NCBI GenBank assembly: GCA_027596035.1
Contig: JADGJA010000105.1
Span: 1 to 41,570 of the forward strand
DNA length: 41,570 nt
Origin: Thoreauomyces humboldtii
Lineage: Eukaryota; Chytridiomycota; Chytridiomycetes; Spizellomycetales; Powellomycetaceae
Direction of reading: 5' to 3'
A program made the translations under genes and the position numbers. The notes below the pieces were generated by a model that worked only from the letters and a program-made list of their open reading frames with translations, ran no database searches and was not told where the DNA came from. Positions 20,327-31,380 of this stretch are shown in pieces. Position 1 is the stretch's first letter; every line of letters begins with the position of its first letter.

Positions 20327-21448
20327 TTGGCCCCGTCCTCTTTGTACATGACCCCGAGTTTCCACCATTTTTGCACCGCCCCGTCTGCATTTACTAGTAT
20401 ACCCTTTTCTCAACCTACGGTGCCCACTCGAGTCCAGGCCGAGCGACCCGAGCCCCGAGCGACGTGTAGCGCGCTGTCCGACACAGTCGACAGCTGACCG
20501 GTCACGTGCTCCTGAAAGAAAAGCCACTGAAGCAGGGACTCCGCTCTCCCGTTCCTATAAAAGGGAGTCCCCGTCGGCATCCCTCCATTTCCGCCCAAAC
20601 CATGAGTTTATTCTCAACTACGGTGTCTAGAGTCAAATTGCCGACCGTTCGGGCGGAGGTCGGGAGCGCCCACGTGAGCTGCATCCGGTTTCCGCTTTTC
20701 GATGGACGTTGTCAGTGCCCGATGCCGTTGACGATCGAAAGCCTTTGCAATAGCGCGGTTATGCCAGTGGAGTCCTGGGAGGGACGATGGCTGGGGTTTC
20801 CGGCACAAGGCGAAAGCACCAATCAATGTAATCTTCACATCTTGCGTCCGTGGTCGATGAATAATCGGAGGACGTTTTGGAAGTCCAGACTGATAGAGGG
20901 TGGGCTTGAGCGCATCCATCGATAGCTCGGTTCGCACGGCGTGAGTCGAGCGAAAGTACAGGACACATCTGTACGATTCGTTCGGAGGACACATCTGCCA
21001 GTGAGCGAGTGCAGCTGCCTTGGCCTCGGCACCGTTACCAAACCAAGAAATCGGTAGCCCTTTTGAGGTCGTTGCAACGAGCTGGAGGCGCACAGCTGTA
21101 AGAGTCAACGATGATGGGAGCATGCTCACACATGTTCATTTCTCTGGTCGAGATGATTGTCCCTTGGACGCAATACAGTCATGATTGGCGCTCGAACTGG
21201 CTGGAATCCCCAAAATGACGACTCTGCCGCCGTAGAACGATAGCAGGAAAGTCCAAGAAGGATACTTTCCCGCAAAGAATAGAAACAGATCACTGAAATT
21301 TACTCTTTGAAGCTCATCGATTGCACAACAGCGGTTTAAAGAAGTCCTGGCGGTACCAATACAGATGTCAGTGATTTGACGGCTGTCCCCTGACGCAACA
21401 GTTTTATAAAGTGAGGGAAGAACAGCATGTGTTTTGAATGTCGTGCGG
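20327..21448. other. Convergent interval between WSS1 and coiled-coil gene
   Basis: Both flanking genes end here, so two terminators are expected. It contains a CACGTG-type site (GTCACGTGCT) near 20501. A TATAAAAG at 20556 has an ATG about 45 bp downstream (20602), which looks like a small promoter, but the plus ORF after it (about 108 aa) has no recognised domain. A minus-strand ORF at 20614-21123 is listed separately. Confidence 0.4.
20614..21123 (-). CDS. Unrecognised ORF, 169 aa, doubtful
   Basis: An open frame begins at ATG 21123 and runs to 20614. Its middle (WFGNGAEAKAAALAHWQMC, YRCVLYFRSTHAVRTELS) looks more protein-like than its ends. It overlaps other frames of similar length on both strands and has no domain I know. 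It could be a small gene, an exon of a gene whose other exons I did not find, or chance. The plus strand has a competing ORF from 20602. Confidence 0.15.
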   Translation of the reverse strand: MLPSSLTLTAVRLQLVATTSKGLPISWFGNGAEAKAAALAHWQMCPPNESYRCVLYFRSTHAVRTELSMDALKPTLYQSGLPKRPPIIHRPRTQDVKITLIGAFALCRKPQPSSLPGLHWHNRAIAKAFDRQRHRALTTSIEKRKPDAAHVGAPDLRPNGRQFDSRHRS

Positions 21449-24400
21449 TCAAACCGCAATCTGGTTATTTCCGGCTTGATGTTGCTCGTACTTCCTAAGC
21501 TTTTCCTCCATAACCATCGTTTTGGATGTCAGCTCCTATCGAAGATCAACGCATAAGCATATAATCGACTGCGACGGTCACTTTGACTCGGATAATGCAT
21601 ACCTCTAGAAGCTTCTGCATCTTCGTATTGATCTGCGCAAGAGTGGCAGGATCCATCTTCTGCATTGCAGATGCGCTGGACAGTATATTCAAGTTGAAAG
21701 CCTAGTAGCAAATGCCGATTGGTGTCAGCACGAGAACTCGGTTCAAAGAAGTATTTCCTTGATTTCTCACCGGCAGTTTGGGCTTCTCGTCAGGTTGCAA
21801 AGCCTGAGCGTGGTCACGAAGCGCGTACTGTCGGATGACGCTAGACTTCTGATCCAACTCGTCGTGCAGTCGCTGGATGCGATCTTGTGATGCGCGTAGC
21901 TGCAAGCAGAAACCTGTATTGGAACACACAAATCGAAGGGGTCATTAAGCAATAAGGTGCTCACCTCCTCCTCATGGTATTTGGCACGCTTGTTCAGAGC
22001 TTCGTTATGTTGCGCCAGGTTGAGCAAATCATCAGTCAACTGGATAAAGCAGCGGCACCAAGTACAACGTTAGGTTCTGCCCGCCAAAGCTTGACAAGGA
22101 TCACAACATACGCGATCCACTTTCGGCACTCCGATGTCAGATGCAAGTGGAGCTTTGGCGCTGCGGCTCAAGTCCATATTGCTGTTCTTTGTGGAGGGCG
22201 ACCTTAAAAGGCTCTCGTCACCCATGCCTGAAGGTAGCAAGGAGCACATCCGTAAGTTCGTAGCCCTTTCCATTCTGCTTGGCGAAAGATCCATACCGGG
22301 CTCAGCATCTTCTTGGATTTCTCTGCTTTTCCGTTCTTTGGACAGCTGCTTCTGAAGGTCCTTCACCTATGCTGGACGTGAGCAGAACGCATGTTAAGGA
22401 AAATGAAAAAAGCTTTCCTTACAATTTGGGCGCTTTTTCGTTCCATGATTTTCTGGTCGTTCTCCGCTTGTTTGAGCCTTTTACTCAGCTCTTCGCTCGT
22501 AGCATCGGCTGCAGCTTTTTGACTGAGAGCCTCTTGCAGCCGAGCCTCGGTATCTACGGAAGCCTTCTGTAACTCATCCGCGTGGGCAGTATTGCTTGCT
22601 TCCAGGGCCCCTATCCTTTCCCGCAATGATTGCATCTGAGAAGTGGTATCATCGCGTTCTTTTTCGGCTCTTGCCACGGTCTTTCTAGCCGATGCCTCCA
22701 GGTTCTGTAGCTCGTCTACCCTAGCTTTCAGCTTCTTGACCATCTCGTCCTTCTCTTGTGATGCTTTCACCGAACGCTCGAGGTTGGCCCGTACGACCTC
22801 GATCTCTGCCGTCATGAGATTATGCTGCGACTGCAGAGCAGCCAGCTGTTCCTTCAGTGGTTGCACCTCCACTCGATTCGCCTCCTCGGCAGATTTGACC
22901 TTCTCAAGTTCTTTAGTTCTCTCTTCGAGTTGGCGCGTGGTAGTGATCAACTGGGCCTTTTGTTCTTCCGACACCTTGCTGGTGTCACCCTTGATGCTTT
23001 GAAGCTCCGTCTCTGCCGTCTTCAACTTTCGCATCAAGCCACCGAGTTCCTCGCCTTTCAAAACGATTTCCTTTTCTAATCGCTTTTGCAATTCTACAGT
23101 GTCTTTTCGATGCTTCTCGAACTCGGCCGTGACTTTCTGCTTTTCCTTCTGCTCTTTCTTCCATTTCTCCTCAAGCTCGCTCTTGTCACGCTTGAGCTTG
23201 TCTTCCAGTTCCGCCTTCGCTTTCGTAAGCTTTTCCTCAACGTCGTGAGCCACCTTCTTGTCGATAGAGGCGACAGACTCCTCGAGTTTGTGAATGCGCT
23301 CCTTGTACGCTGCTTCTGATGTCTGGGCCTTTTTGTGCTCTTCAGCGAGCGCCGCGTTCAACTTCACGATCTCATCCTCCTTAGTCTTCACAAGCGCCTG
23401 ACTTTCCAGTGCCTCCCGCTCTCGTTCCTTCTGCAGGGCTCTCACGTGCCGACTTTGCTCCTCTTCTGCATTCGACCGTGACTGGGTCTCGGCTTCTGCC
23501 AAACGCTGAGCCATCTTGAGCTCCCAGTCAGACTTGAGCTGTGCCGCTGCTTGTGCGGCAGTCTGGGTGAGCTCAGCGGCTTTGTCTGCCACGGCTTTCC
23601 GAATGGCCTCCTCGTGTTGCTGGTCTAGTTCCGCTTTCGACTGCTGCAGCTGGGTCTTGAGCTTTTCTTCGAAAGTCGCAGTGGCATTAGCATCGGCCTC
23701 CGCTCTGGAAGTATTGACAGCGTTGGCGAGCTCCTCCTGATGAGACTCTTGCAATTCCCGCAATTTGGTATCATGCCGCTGGTGGATGGCAAGTCGCTCC
23801 TGAGCTAGGATATTTTCTCCCTCCGTCTTGACTGTACTGGCGGCTACCGAGAGCTCATGTTGATGAGACTCCTTCAGTTCTCGTACCTTGGTTTCGTGTT
23901 CCTGTTGAAGTACCAGGCGTTCTTGTGCCAACGTAGACTCGGCGGATGCGCTGCTTTCCTTCAATCTGGCTTCCAGCTCTTGAGTCTTAGCGTCATGCTC
24001 TTGTCGCAACTTCTCGGTCGCGTCTTGCAGAAGGGTGTCAAACTGAGCCTTGAGCTCGGCCTCCCGACGGTTCAGCACTTCCACATGACTCGATTCGGCG
24101 CGCGCAGCGTCTTCCTTCCGCTGAGCATCTGCCGTTTCCTGAAGCTCGCGCAGCTTTGCCGCATGTTGCTCATGGAGGACGAGCTGCTCTTGGGCGAGTG
24201 TCGATCCGGTTTGAGCTCGAACTTCGAGCTCCTGAATCTTGACCTCGTATTCGCTACGAAGCTTATCTGTCGCCTCTTGAAGGAGAGAATCATGCTGAAG
24301 CTTCAGCTCATTGTCGCGTTGACTCAAAGCGTCAGCTTGTTTTGATTGAGCAAGAGCGGCATCTTCCTTCCTTTGCCTGTCCGCCAACTCTTGAAACTCT

Positions 24401-27400
24401 CGCAACTTGGCGTCATGTTGCTCTTGGAGGGCAAGCTTCTCCCCTGCGAGATCGGACACCATCTGAGCTTTTGCTTCCAGATCCTTTAGCTTTGCGTCAT
24501 ACTCGCGGCGGAGCTTGATGATCTCTTCTTGTAAAGAGGCGTCGTATTGTGACAGGAGTTCCGTTTCTCGTTGATGCACGGCATGCGCCTGGTTCGCTTC
24601 GGCGAAAATTGTATCCTCCTTCCTCTGAGCTTCCGCAGCGTCCTGGAGTTCACGCAATCTTGCATCATGCTGACCTTGAAGGACCAAACGCTCCTGAGCC
24701 ATATCGGACCCAGCTTGAGCTTTAACTTCCAGTTCCTGGATCCGGATGTCATGCTCGCTGCGGAGCTTGTCTGTCTCTTGTTTCAGTAGCGCGTCGAATT
24801 GAGCTTTAAGTTCGTTCTCCCGAAAGCTTAGTGCTTCCGCATGACGGGCTTCGATCCGGGCAGAATCTTCCCGTCTCTGTGCTTCCGCAGCGTCTTGAAT
24901 GTCACGCAGCTTTGCGTCGTGCTGGCTCTGGAGGGCAGCTCGTTCCTCAGCTAACGTGGATTCCGCGGATGCGTTCCCCGCATGCGAACGACTTTCCAGA
25001 TCTTGCATCTTTGCGTCATATTCGCGTCGGAGCTTATTGGTCTCTTCTTGCAGAACAGTATCGAACTGAGCTTTGAGGTCGACTTCCCGCTGGTTCACGA
25101 CATCCATGTGATGCGCTTCGAGGCGAGCTACCTCCTCTCGGTTTTGAGCGTCCGCAGCCTCCTGAAGCTCAAGCAACTTTGCATCGTATCCTTCCTGCTG
25201 TTCGGAAGCATCGTCTGTCCGAGCGCGGCTCTCCAGCTCTTTAACCTTGTGGTCGTGTTCCTTAAGGAGCTTTTCGGTCTCCTCCCGCAAAATACCATCA
25301 AACTGGGATCTGAGGGCGACTTCTTGCTGGGCTAAGGCTTCCGCATGGCTGGTCTCGGCAAGAGCGACCTCTTCCTTACTTCGAGCTTCCGCAGCCTGAA
25401 GCTTGTCCGCAAGTCGCGCGATGTCCGCGTTATGGGTCGCTTCAATCTCGCTACGAAGCGTCCTCTCTTGATCTACCAATTGAGCTCGGACGGCTTGAAG
25501 CTCGATAGCATGCGCCTCCCTTGCTTTCATGACCTCCGTCTCCTGATCGACGGCAAGGTCCTCCTTCGTCTTCTGCACCTCACGTGCAAGGATCTCGGCG
25601 TGCTGCTCCTGCAGTCTCTGGATCTCCTGTCGATGTGTCTCCTCAAGCGAAGCATTCCCCGTGGACGCGCGTTCAGCTTGACTCCGAAGCTCGGCCAGCT
25701 CGTTAGACAGGTTTCCGGATATGGTGATCTGTGTATGGAGCTCGTCTCTTCGTTTGTCAAGCAGCTGTTCAAGCTCGACAATTCGCTCAGCGGCGTGCTT
25801 TGCCGCATCACGAATCTGAGCGACCTCCGAGTCAGTCTCGTGATGTTGCACCATCCGTTGATTGACGAACTCCAACTCTTGTCGACTTTGCTCCAATGCG
25901 GATTTCTGTTGATCGAGCCGTTGCTCGAGTTCGGCGACTTTTGCGACGGCATCGTCACGGACCTGTGTGGACTCCGCTTCCGACCTTCGAACGTCCTCCA
26001 TACGTGAAGTAACGGCTTCGAACTCCTTTCGACTGTCTTCCAACTCCACCCTTCGTTGTTCAAACTGACGCTCGAGATCAGCGAACCGTTCCGATTGCTG
26101 CGTTGCGCTGTCGATGGACACGTCGGGGGATCGTGCTGCTTCGGATTGAGTTTCCCGGGTTTTCTCCAGGTCAGAAAGAGCTGTAGCAAGCTGTTCCTGC
26201 AAGACCTGGCGCTCATTTCGTAAGGATTCTAATTCTGCGGAGACGTCCGCTGTAGGAATGGATGGAGCAGCATCGACAGCATCCGGTTTGCTTTCTCTCG
26301 CCTTTTCCAAGTCAGCGAGAGCCGCTGCAAGCTGCTGCTGCAGTTGTTGCCTCTCATTTCGCAAAGCCTCGACCTCTTTCGTTAGATCGCTCGGTGGTCC
26401 CGCAGGGGACACGACAAGCACGGTCGCCGTAGCTCCACCAGCACTCGTCGCCGGGGCACCGCCCGCCGCGGCCGTCGTAGTCGTCCCACTCGTCGCTCCT
26501 CGGGACCACCACTTTCCACCTGCCGCACCGCTGGTCGCCGTCGCCGGAGCAGCGCCACTCCCAGCCGCATGTTCCACATCCGAGATGGTCGCGACCGACG
26601 CGACCGACTCGACCGAGTTCGTCGACGTGGACGCACCCGTCGGTGCACCCGGATTCAAAGCCGCTCCGGTCGGGTTCGGGTTGGTCGCCGTTCCACCACG
26701 GCCCCACCACGACCTCGCGGCCGCCGCTGCAGCCTGCACGTCCAACGACTTCTTCTCCGGTTCGGTCTTCGTTTTGGATTGCGATTGCAGTTGCGAGACT
26801 TGGACTTTGACTTCCTCCAAGGAATCTGCAAGCTTCTCCTTGTCGATCCTCAGTTTCTTGACGGTCGTCTCCAAAGCCTTTGCTTCGGCTCGGACGATCG
26901 CCAACGTCGCTGCGAGTTCGACGGCGGGCTCCAGGGTTGTGTAAGGTGGTGGGGGTTTCGTTTCCGTTGGCTGTTGGTCTCCATGAGCGATCCGAAGTTG
27001 GTCGAGCTCCTTGAGGGTTGCTGTGAGCCGGTCTTGCAGTTGACGTCGTTGGGTATCTCCGCTCGCTACAAGGTGGTGGATGTTTTCTTTGAGAGCTTCG
27101 TTCTGCCCCATGGGAAAAAACCGCATCAGAGAATCGCATATGAGCACCTCGATGAGAGTACTTGAAGTACCTACCTGAGACTTCTGATCGCTTAGCATCT
27201 CCAGTTCTAATCTAAGCCGTGCATTCTCGTCCGTCAACTGTTGCACCGCCTTCTGGTCCTTTGATTTGGCGATCACCACTGAATAAGGAAGAACATGCAT
27301 AAGCATTGCTGAGAATCATGCCGACATGAACGATTTCACCATTGAGTCTCTTGATTTCTCTCTCCAGCGCTTCGAATTGTTGCTGCCGATGTTCGTCGGC

Positions 27401-27490
27401 CTCCCCGAGGGTTCTTTCTACTGGCGAACTCTGCGAAACAACCGAAGGCAGTAAGCCAGGAGAAACTCGCTTAAAGGAGCCAGGATGCAT
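21449..27490 (-). CDS. Giant coiled-coil protein, 1859 aa, unknown function
   Basis: Eight exons fit in phase: 27490-27340, 27278-27175, 27102-22423, 22366-22112, 22039-21965, 21899-21771, 21701-21603 and 21535-21449. The N-terminus is short and Ser/Pro rich, then coiled coil (EALEREIKRLN, VQQLTDENARLRLELEML). An Ala/Gly/Thr-rich linker around 26400-26720 carries two WW-x-RG motifs (SWWGRG, KWWSRG). The next thousand residues are almost pure heptad coiled coil with five long repeats, then Lys/Glu-rich coils. C-terminal exons add short coils (LTDDLLNLAQHNEAL, RIQRLHDELDQKSSVI, LAQINTKMQKLLEELTSK). There is no motor head, GRIP domain or membrane segment. A golgin, centrosomal or motor-tethering role would suit the architecture, but none is shown. 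Residue composition alone would hit many unrelated coiled coils. Confidence 0.8.
23911..25200 (-). repeat. Five in-frame 252/267 bp coiled-coil repeats
   Basis: Unit starts (minus strand) fall at 25200, 24933, 24681, 24429 and 24177, with the next related start at 23910. Spacing is 267, 252, 252, 252 and 267 bp, that is 89, 84, 84, 84 and 89 residues. Each unit reads like LQ-QHDAKLRELQ, then a RKEDAA block, a HAEAL-QRE-ELKAQFD block, a LLQEETDKLR-EYD block and QELE. 84 residues are exactly 12 heptads. The first and last units share the same extra ASAEST-type insert. Confidence 0.8.
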
Positions 27491-27846
27491 CGTGTTCTGA
27501 CCATGGGATGTCGCTGTTGCGTTGCAGCAACGTCCATTGTTGCCGCAGGATTATCTTTGCCAGTTTAAATGTTAAATTCAGAGCCGGTGGGTTCAGTAAC
27601 AAAATGAAGGGAAGGCGGGAAGAATGTGACGATTTAGATTAGGTAATCTCAGTTCTTCTGTCAAAAAGAAGAGAACGGTGCTTTTTTAATTTGTCGGGGA
27701 TACTCCCGTAATCTCCATGACGCACGACAGAAGGAGATGGTGTTAAGTAGAATGTTAATGTGAGGAGAAAGAGGCGAGGAAAGTAAGAGTCGAATGAAAA
27801 AATGTGGTACAAATGGCAGAGAAGACCAGACGATCCGTCAAGGGGT

Positions 27847-30559
27847 CTACACGCCGCCACCTGAGCGGACGGGGGACTGCGGAGGCGCCACGCCCTTGCT
27901 CGTGTCGGTGTTGGAAGCAGCGGCCCGGTTCTTGCTCTGGTTGTCTCGGACGGCACCGAGAACCTGCAACGTGAGAGCAACATTAGTAGATGAATATGGG
28001 TAAAACGGAAACAGAAACGCCTGCCTACCTCCAAGAACTCGTTAAACTCGAGGCCACCGCTTCGGTTGAGGGAGATCGAAGCGACGACACCTTGGAGGTC
28101 AGACTCTGCAAGGGAAATGCCGAGCTTCTTGAAGATAACGGGAAGGGCCTGCTCGGTGATGCGACCATCCTTTTTGGTGTCCAGCTTGGTGAACTCTTTT
28201 TGGAAGGTGGCAAGCTCGTCGGGACGGAAGTGAGAGCGCTCGTAAAACTGCTTTTCGGAAGGCGCGCTGGGATCCCGAAGTCCCATGTACTTGAGGAACT
28301 CCTTGCCTTGAACGAGTTCCGACTTCTTGCGAGCGTCAGACCACTTGAGCTCCTCGGCCATGATCTCGATAACGCGGGGAAGAGCCTCAAGGGCAGCCTG
28401 CGCGTTGAGGAACGCAAGCCGCGTGCGGCGAGCAATCACGTCAACGGCGGTGCAGGCGTACTCGCGCTGCACAGCGTATCGGACCTCGGCTTCGATGTAA
28501 GGGTAGTCGGCAGAGAGACGCTTGCCGAACACTGGCCAGCGGTTACCCGAAAGGGAGGCCAGGGATGCGACGGCCCAGGCGCGGTCACCGTAAGAGTCGG
28601 TAAGATGCTGTGCAACCTCAAGCTCAATGCCAAAGTGCTGCACGAGCTTGATAAACATGTTCTTGTTCCAGTTGTGAGAACCGACGAGGAGGATGTCCTC
28701 GGTGATGCATTTCTGAATCTTGGGTTTGAGCTCTGAGAACGGTGCCAAAATATTAGACCGAGACCTGAGCAACGCTTTTCGTAGCGGCCTTACCGAAAAC
28801 TTGTACAGCACGATCGATGGTTTCAGCGGCCATCTCACGGTAAGTAGTCCACTTTCCACCAGCAATGGTCAAGAGACCGGACTCGCTGACATTGATCATA
28901 TGGTTTCGCACCAGCGCAGCTGTGTTCTTCGCGTGGGGATCGCGGACTAGGGGTCGGATTCCAGACCACGCAGCAAGGACGTCTCCGCGACGGACCTTGA
29001 CGTCGGGAGAGAGATAGTTCGCGATCTCGTTAAGGATCCAGGTGATTTCCTTTTCGGAAGGAATAGGGTTGGATGTGATCTCGCAAGGAGCGTCTGCGTC
29101 GAAACAAAGTCAGTTCACAGGTCCCGTTGTCAAGATCAAAGTGAACAGCGGCAGGTCCTACCGGTGGTGCCCGCAATAGTGCTTCCCTGCCACGGCAGGA
29201 AGAAAATGACACGGCCGTCGCTAGTGGCAGGGTCGATGAGACCCATGTTCCTAGGGCTGTAGTAGCTGGGCAGAACGATGTGGGTTCCCGAACTTGGCGC
29301 AACGATCTCGGCGGTAGTCATTCCAGAGTCGAGTTTGCGCAGACCGTCGGTGAAAGGACCAGTGGCGTTGATCACGCCCTTTGCTCGAACCTCCCACTCT
29401 TCCCCAGTCAAGCTGTCGCGAACAATGGCACCGTAGATCTCCTCTGAACCAAACTTGTGCTGACCGAGGAGGGTAGTTCTCCGCTTCTTCAGGAGGCGCA
29501 CAACCTCGGTGTGGTTGGCGACAACGGCACCGTGAGCAACAGCCGTAAGAGCGAGAGCCACGTTCATACGGGCATCGTTGTGAGCACCTAAAAGAGTATT
29601 TCTGGGATCAGCCCCTATGCCTTCGGCTGTTACTATTACGCTTGAACCGAGACTGACCATCATAATAGACGAGCGATGCGACCAAATTCTCCTTCTTCAG
29701 CAATGGGAAAGCCTCCAGTGCTTTAGACTTGCTCAAGAAGTATGACTGCGACAGAGAATCACCGCTGAAGTACGCTAGCAAGTCGTACGCCTTGCATCCG
29801 GCCCAGTAGTATGGCACCTTCCAGTGCCTACCAAGCTTCGTGTCAGTCACCCGAGGAAACGCAACCGTCCGGCCGGTGCATGCAATGGACTCACTTATAA
29901 AGAGGAATCATGGTGGGGAGCTGGTAGGATAGGAAAGGGGCAATCTTCAGGAACACGCCGCGTTCATGCAGGGCCTCCTTGACGAGCTTGTACTGCTCGT
30001 AATCGAGCTCCCAGAAAGCCTTCTCCAGATATCGCACACCTCCGTGAACCAGCTTTGTGCTTCGCGAACTCGTTCCTAAAGAAGAAGGGAGACGTCAGGG
30101 ACGAAATTCGATCGTTTCTTCCGATCCGGCTGTACCAGAAGCAAAGTCGTCCCTCTCAACGAGGGCGATCTTGAGTCCACGGGTTGCGCCGTCAACAGCG
30201 CATCCAGTTCCAGTGGCACCGCCTCCGACAATCAAGAGGTCAAACTCCTCTCCAGGACCGCTCGCGCTAGCCTTGAGAGCTGAGATCATATCCTTGCGGG
30301 AGGGAGGGGTCCACAGGGAGTGAAGCTGCTTGTCGGCATCGGTGATCGGGTTTCCCTGAGCCTCCGCGTGAAGTGGATGGCGGAGGAGGAAGCTGGGAGC
30401 GTGCTCGAGAGCCTTCTTCTGCGCTTTCCGGAGCAGGGCTTCGGGGTCGTTGGTCGGCGAGTTCCTCGCGCTGTATGCGTAGAATGAGGCTACCGTTGCT
30501 GTTCCGGCTGCGGCCGTTGTGGCGACGAGGGCAAGAGGGCGGCGGATGTTTCGCCACAT
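27847..30559 (-). CDS. GUT2: Mitochondrial FAD glycerol-3-phosphate dehydrogenase
   Basis: This enzyme oxidises glycerol 3-phosphate to dihydroxyacetone phosphate at the inner mitochondrial membrane and passes electrons to ubiquinone. It serves glycerol use and the glycerophosphate shuttle. Seven exons fit: 30559-30136, 30075-29895, 29827-29658, 29587-29162, 29093-28794, 28732-28029 and 27963-27847, giving 773 aa. The N-terminus (MWRNIRRPLALVATTAAAG) looks like a mitochondrial presequence with a membrane anchor. The FAD site is DLLIVGGGATGTGCAVDGA, then ASGTSSRSTKLVHGGVRYLE. FLPWQGSTIAGTT, SGIRPLV and TIAGGKWTTYR follow. After the C-terminal DAO domain come two EF-hand-like loops, DTKKDGRITEQA and SLNRSGGLEFNE, as in animal GPD2 rather than yeast Gut2. 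Both loops lack key calcium ligands. Identity is firm. Confidence 0.95.
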
Positions 30560-31380
30560 TGCTAGCGAGAGATGTGATGGAAAGGTGTGGAAAGGGACGT
30601 GGGAAAAAAGGGATTGCGGAGGTGAGGATCTTGACGCACTGACTGCAGCGAAAACCTTCTGCCGCTACGATGACAAGGAGGTGAAGGGGATGCAACAGAG
30701 GCTTGCTGTCGTTCCTGCTAAAGATGCCGAGGAAGTCTTATGTGTGGGGGTGCCCTGTAACCTTTTTCGATGATCCTTTATGGAGTCGAGAGGAGACTCG
30801 ACGAGGGGGATCTTTCGCCTGGCGACCGCGCGCGCATCGCCCTTTTGTGGCCCCCCAACAAGGTCCAATGCTACAACAGATCGTCAATCGTCGCTGATAC
30901 CCGGTCCTTGGGTACCCATTCGCTGGTTGCTGCGAGTAGAGACCCCGTGTTCGACTATCAGATGGACTATCAGATGCCTGGCTTGTGGGCCTCCCCCACT
31001 CTCCCGCGGAGAGGTGCCACATGTGTGTGCGCTTTTCATTTCCTGCACCAGACAGTCCGTTCTCCCAAGGACAGCAGACCCATTTCGCTCTTTGCTCGAC
31101 TGCCCACTGCCATGCAGTCAACCTTACAGACGTACTGTACAGTACGTACTTGACCCAGCCGTCCTTCCTTCTGCAATCTCAACAACTGCTGCCGGGCGGG
31201 ACCCGTCCGGATCTGGCGGGAGGGAGCGCGAGAAACAGAGCGTCACTGGCTCGTGGGAGAGGCACCACCACCCATGGGAAACGTGCTCTGCTTGCTTTTT
31301 CTCATGTGATTTCTTGCAAGAATTTTGTGATTCCTGAAAGCGATTTTTTGAGGGGAAACCCTATCGCCACAACCCTACAG
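30560..31380. promoter_or_regulatory. Divergent GUT2/SET gene promoter region
   Basis: The 821 bp separates the start codons of two head-to-head genes. It contains a perfect tandem duplication of GACTATCAGATG at 30953-30976 and an 18 bp perfect palindrome at 31130-31147. The long plus frame from 30985 runs in phase into the SET ORF but shows no domain before 31381, so I treat it as leader. Confidence 0.45.
31130..31147. promoter_or_regulatory. 18 bp perfect palindrome ACGTACTGTACAGTACGT
   Basis: The sequence equals its own reverse complement over 18 bases and lies 234 bp before the SET-domain start codon. Its core TACAGTAC recurs upstream of UXT at 10268-10293. A dimeric transcription factor site is the natural reading; none is assigned. 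Confidence 0.4.

Noticed and set aside
26258..26944. Plus-strand Ala/Val-rich ORF opposite the coiled-coil linker
   Set aside because: A hydrophobic-looking shadow of the GC-rich Ala/Gly/Thr linker, without independent evidence.
21449..27490. Myosin or kinesin heavy chain
   Set aside because: There is no motor domain, P-loop or switch motif; only coiled coil and low-complexity sequence.
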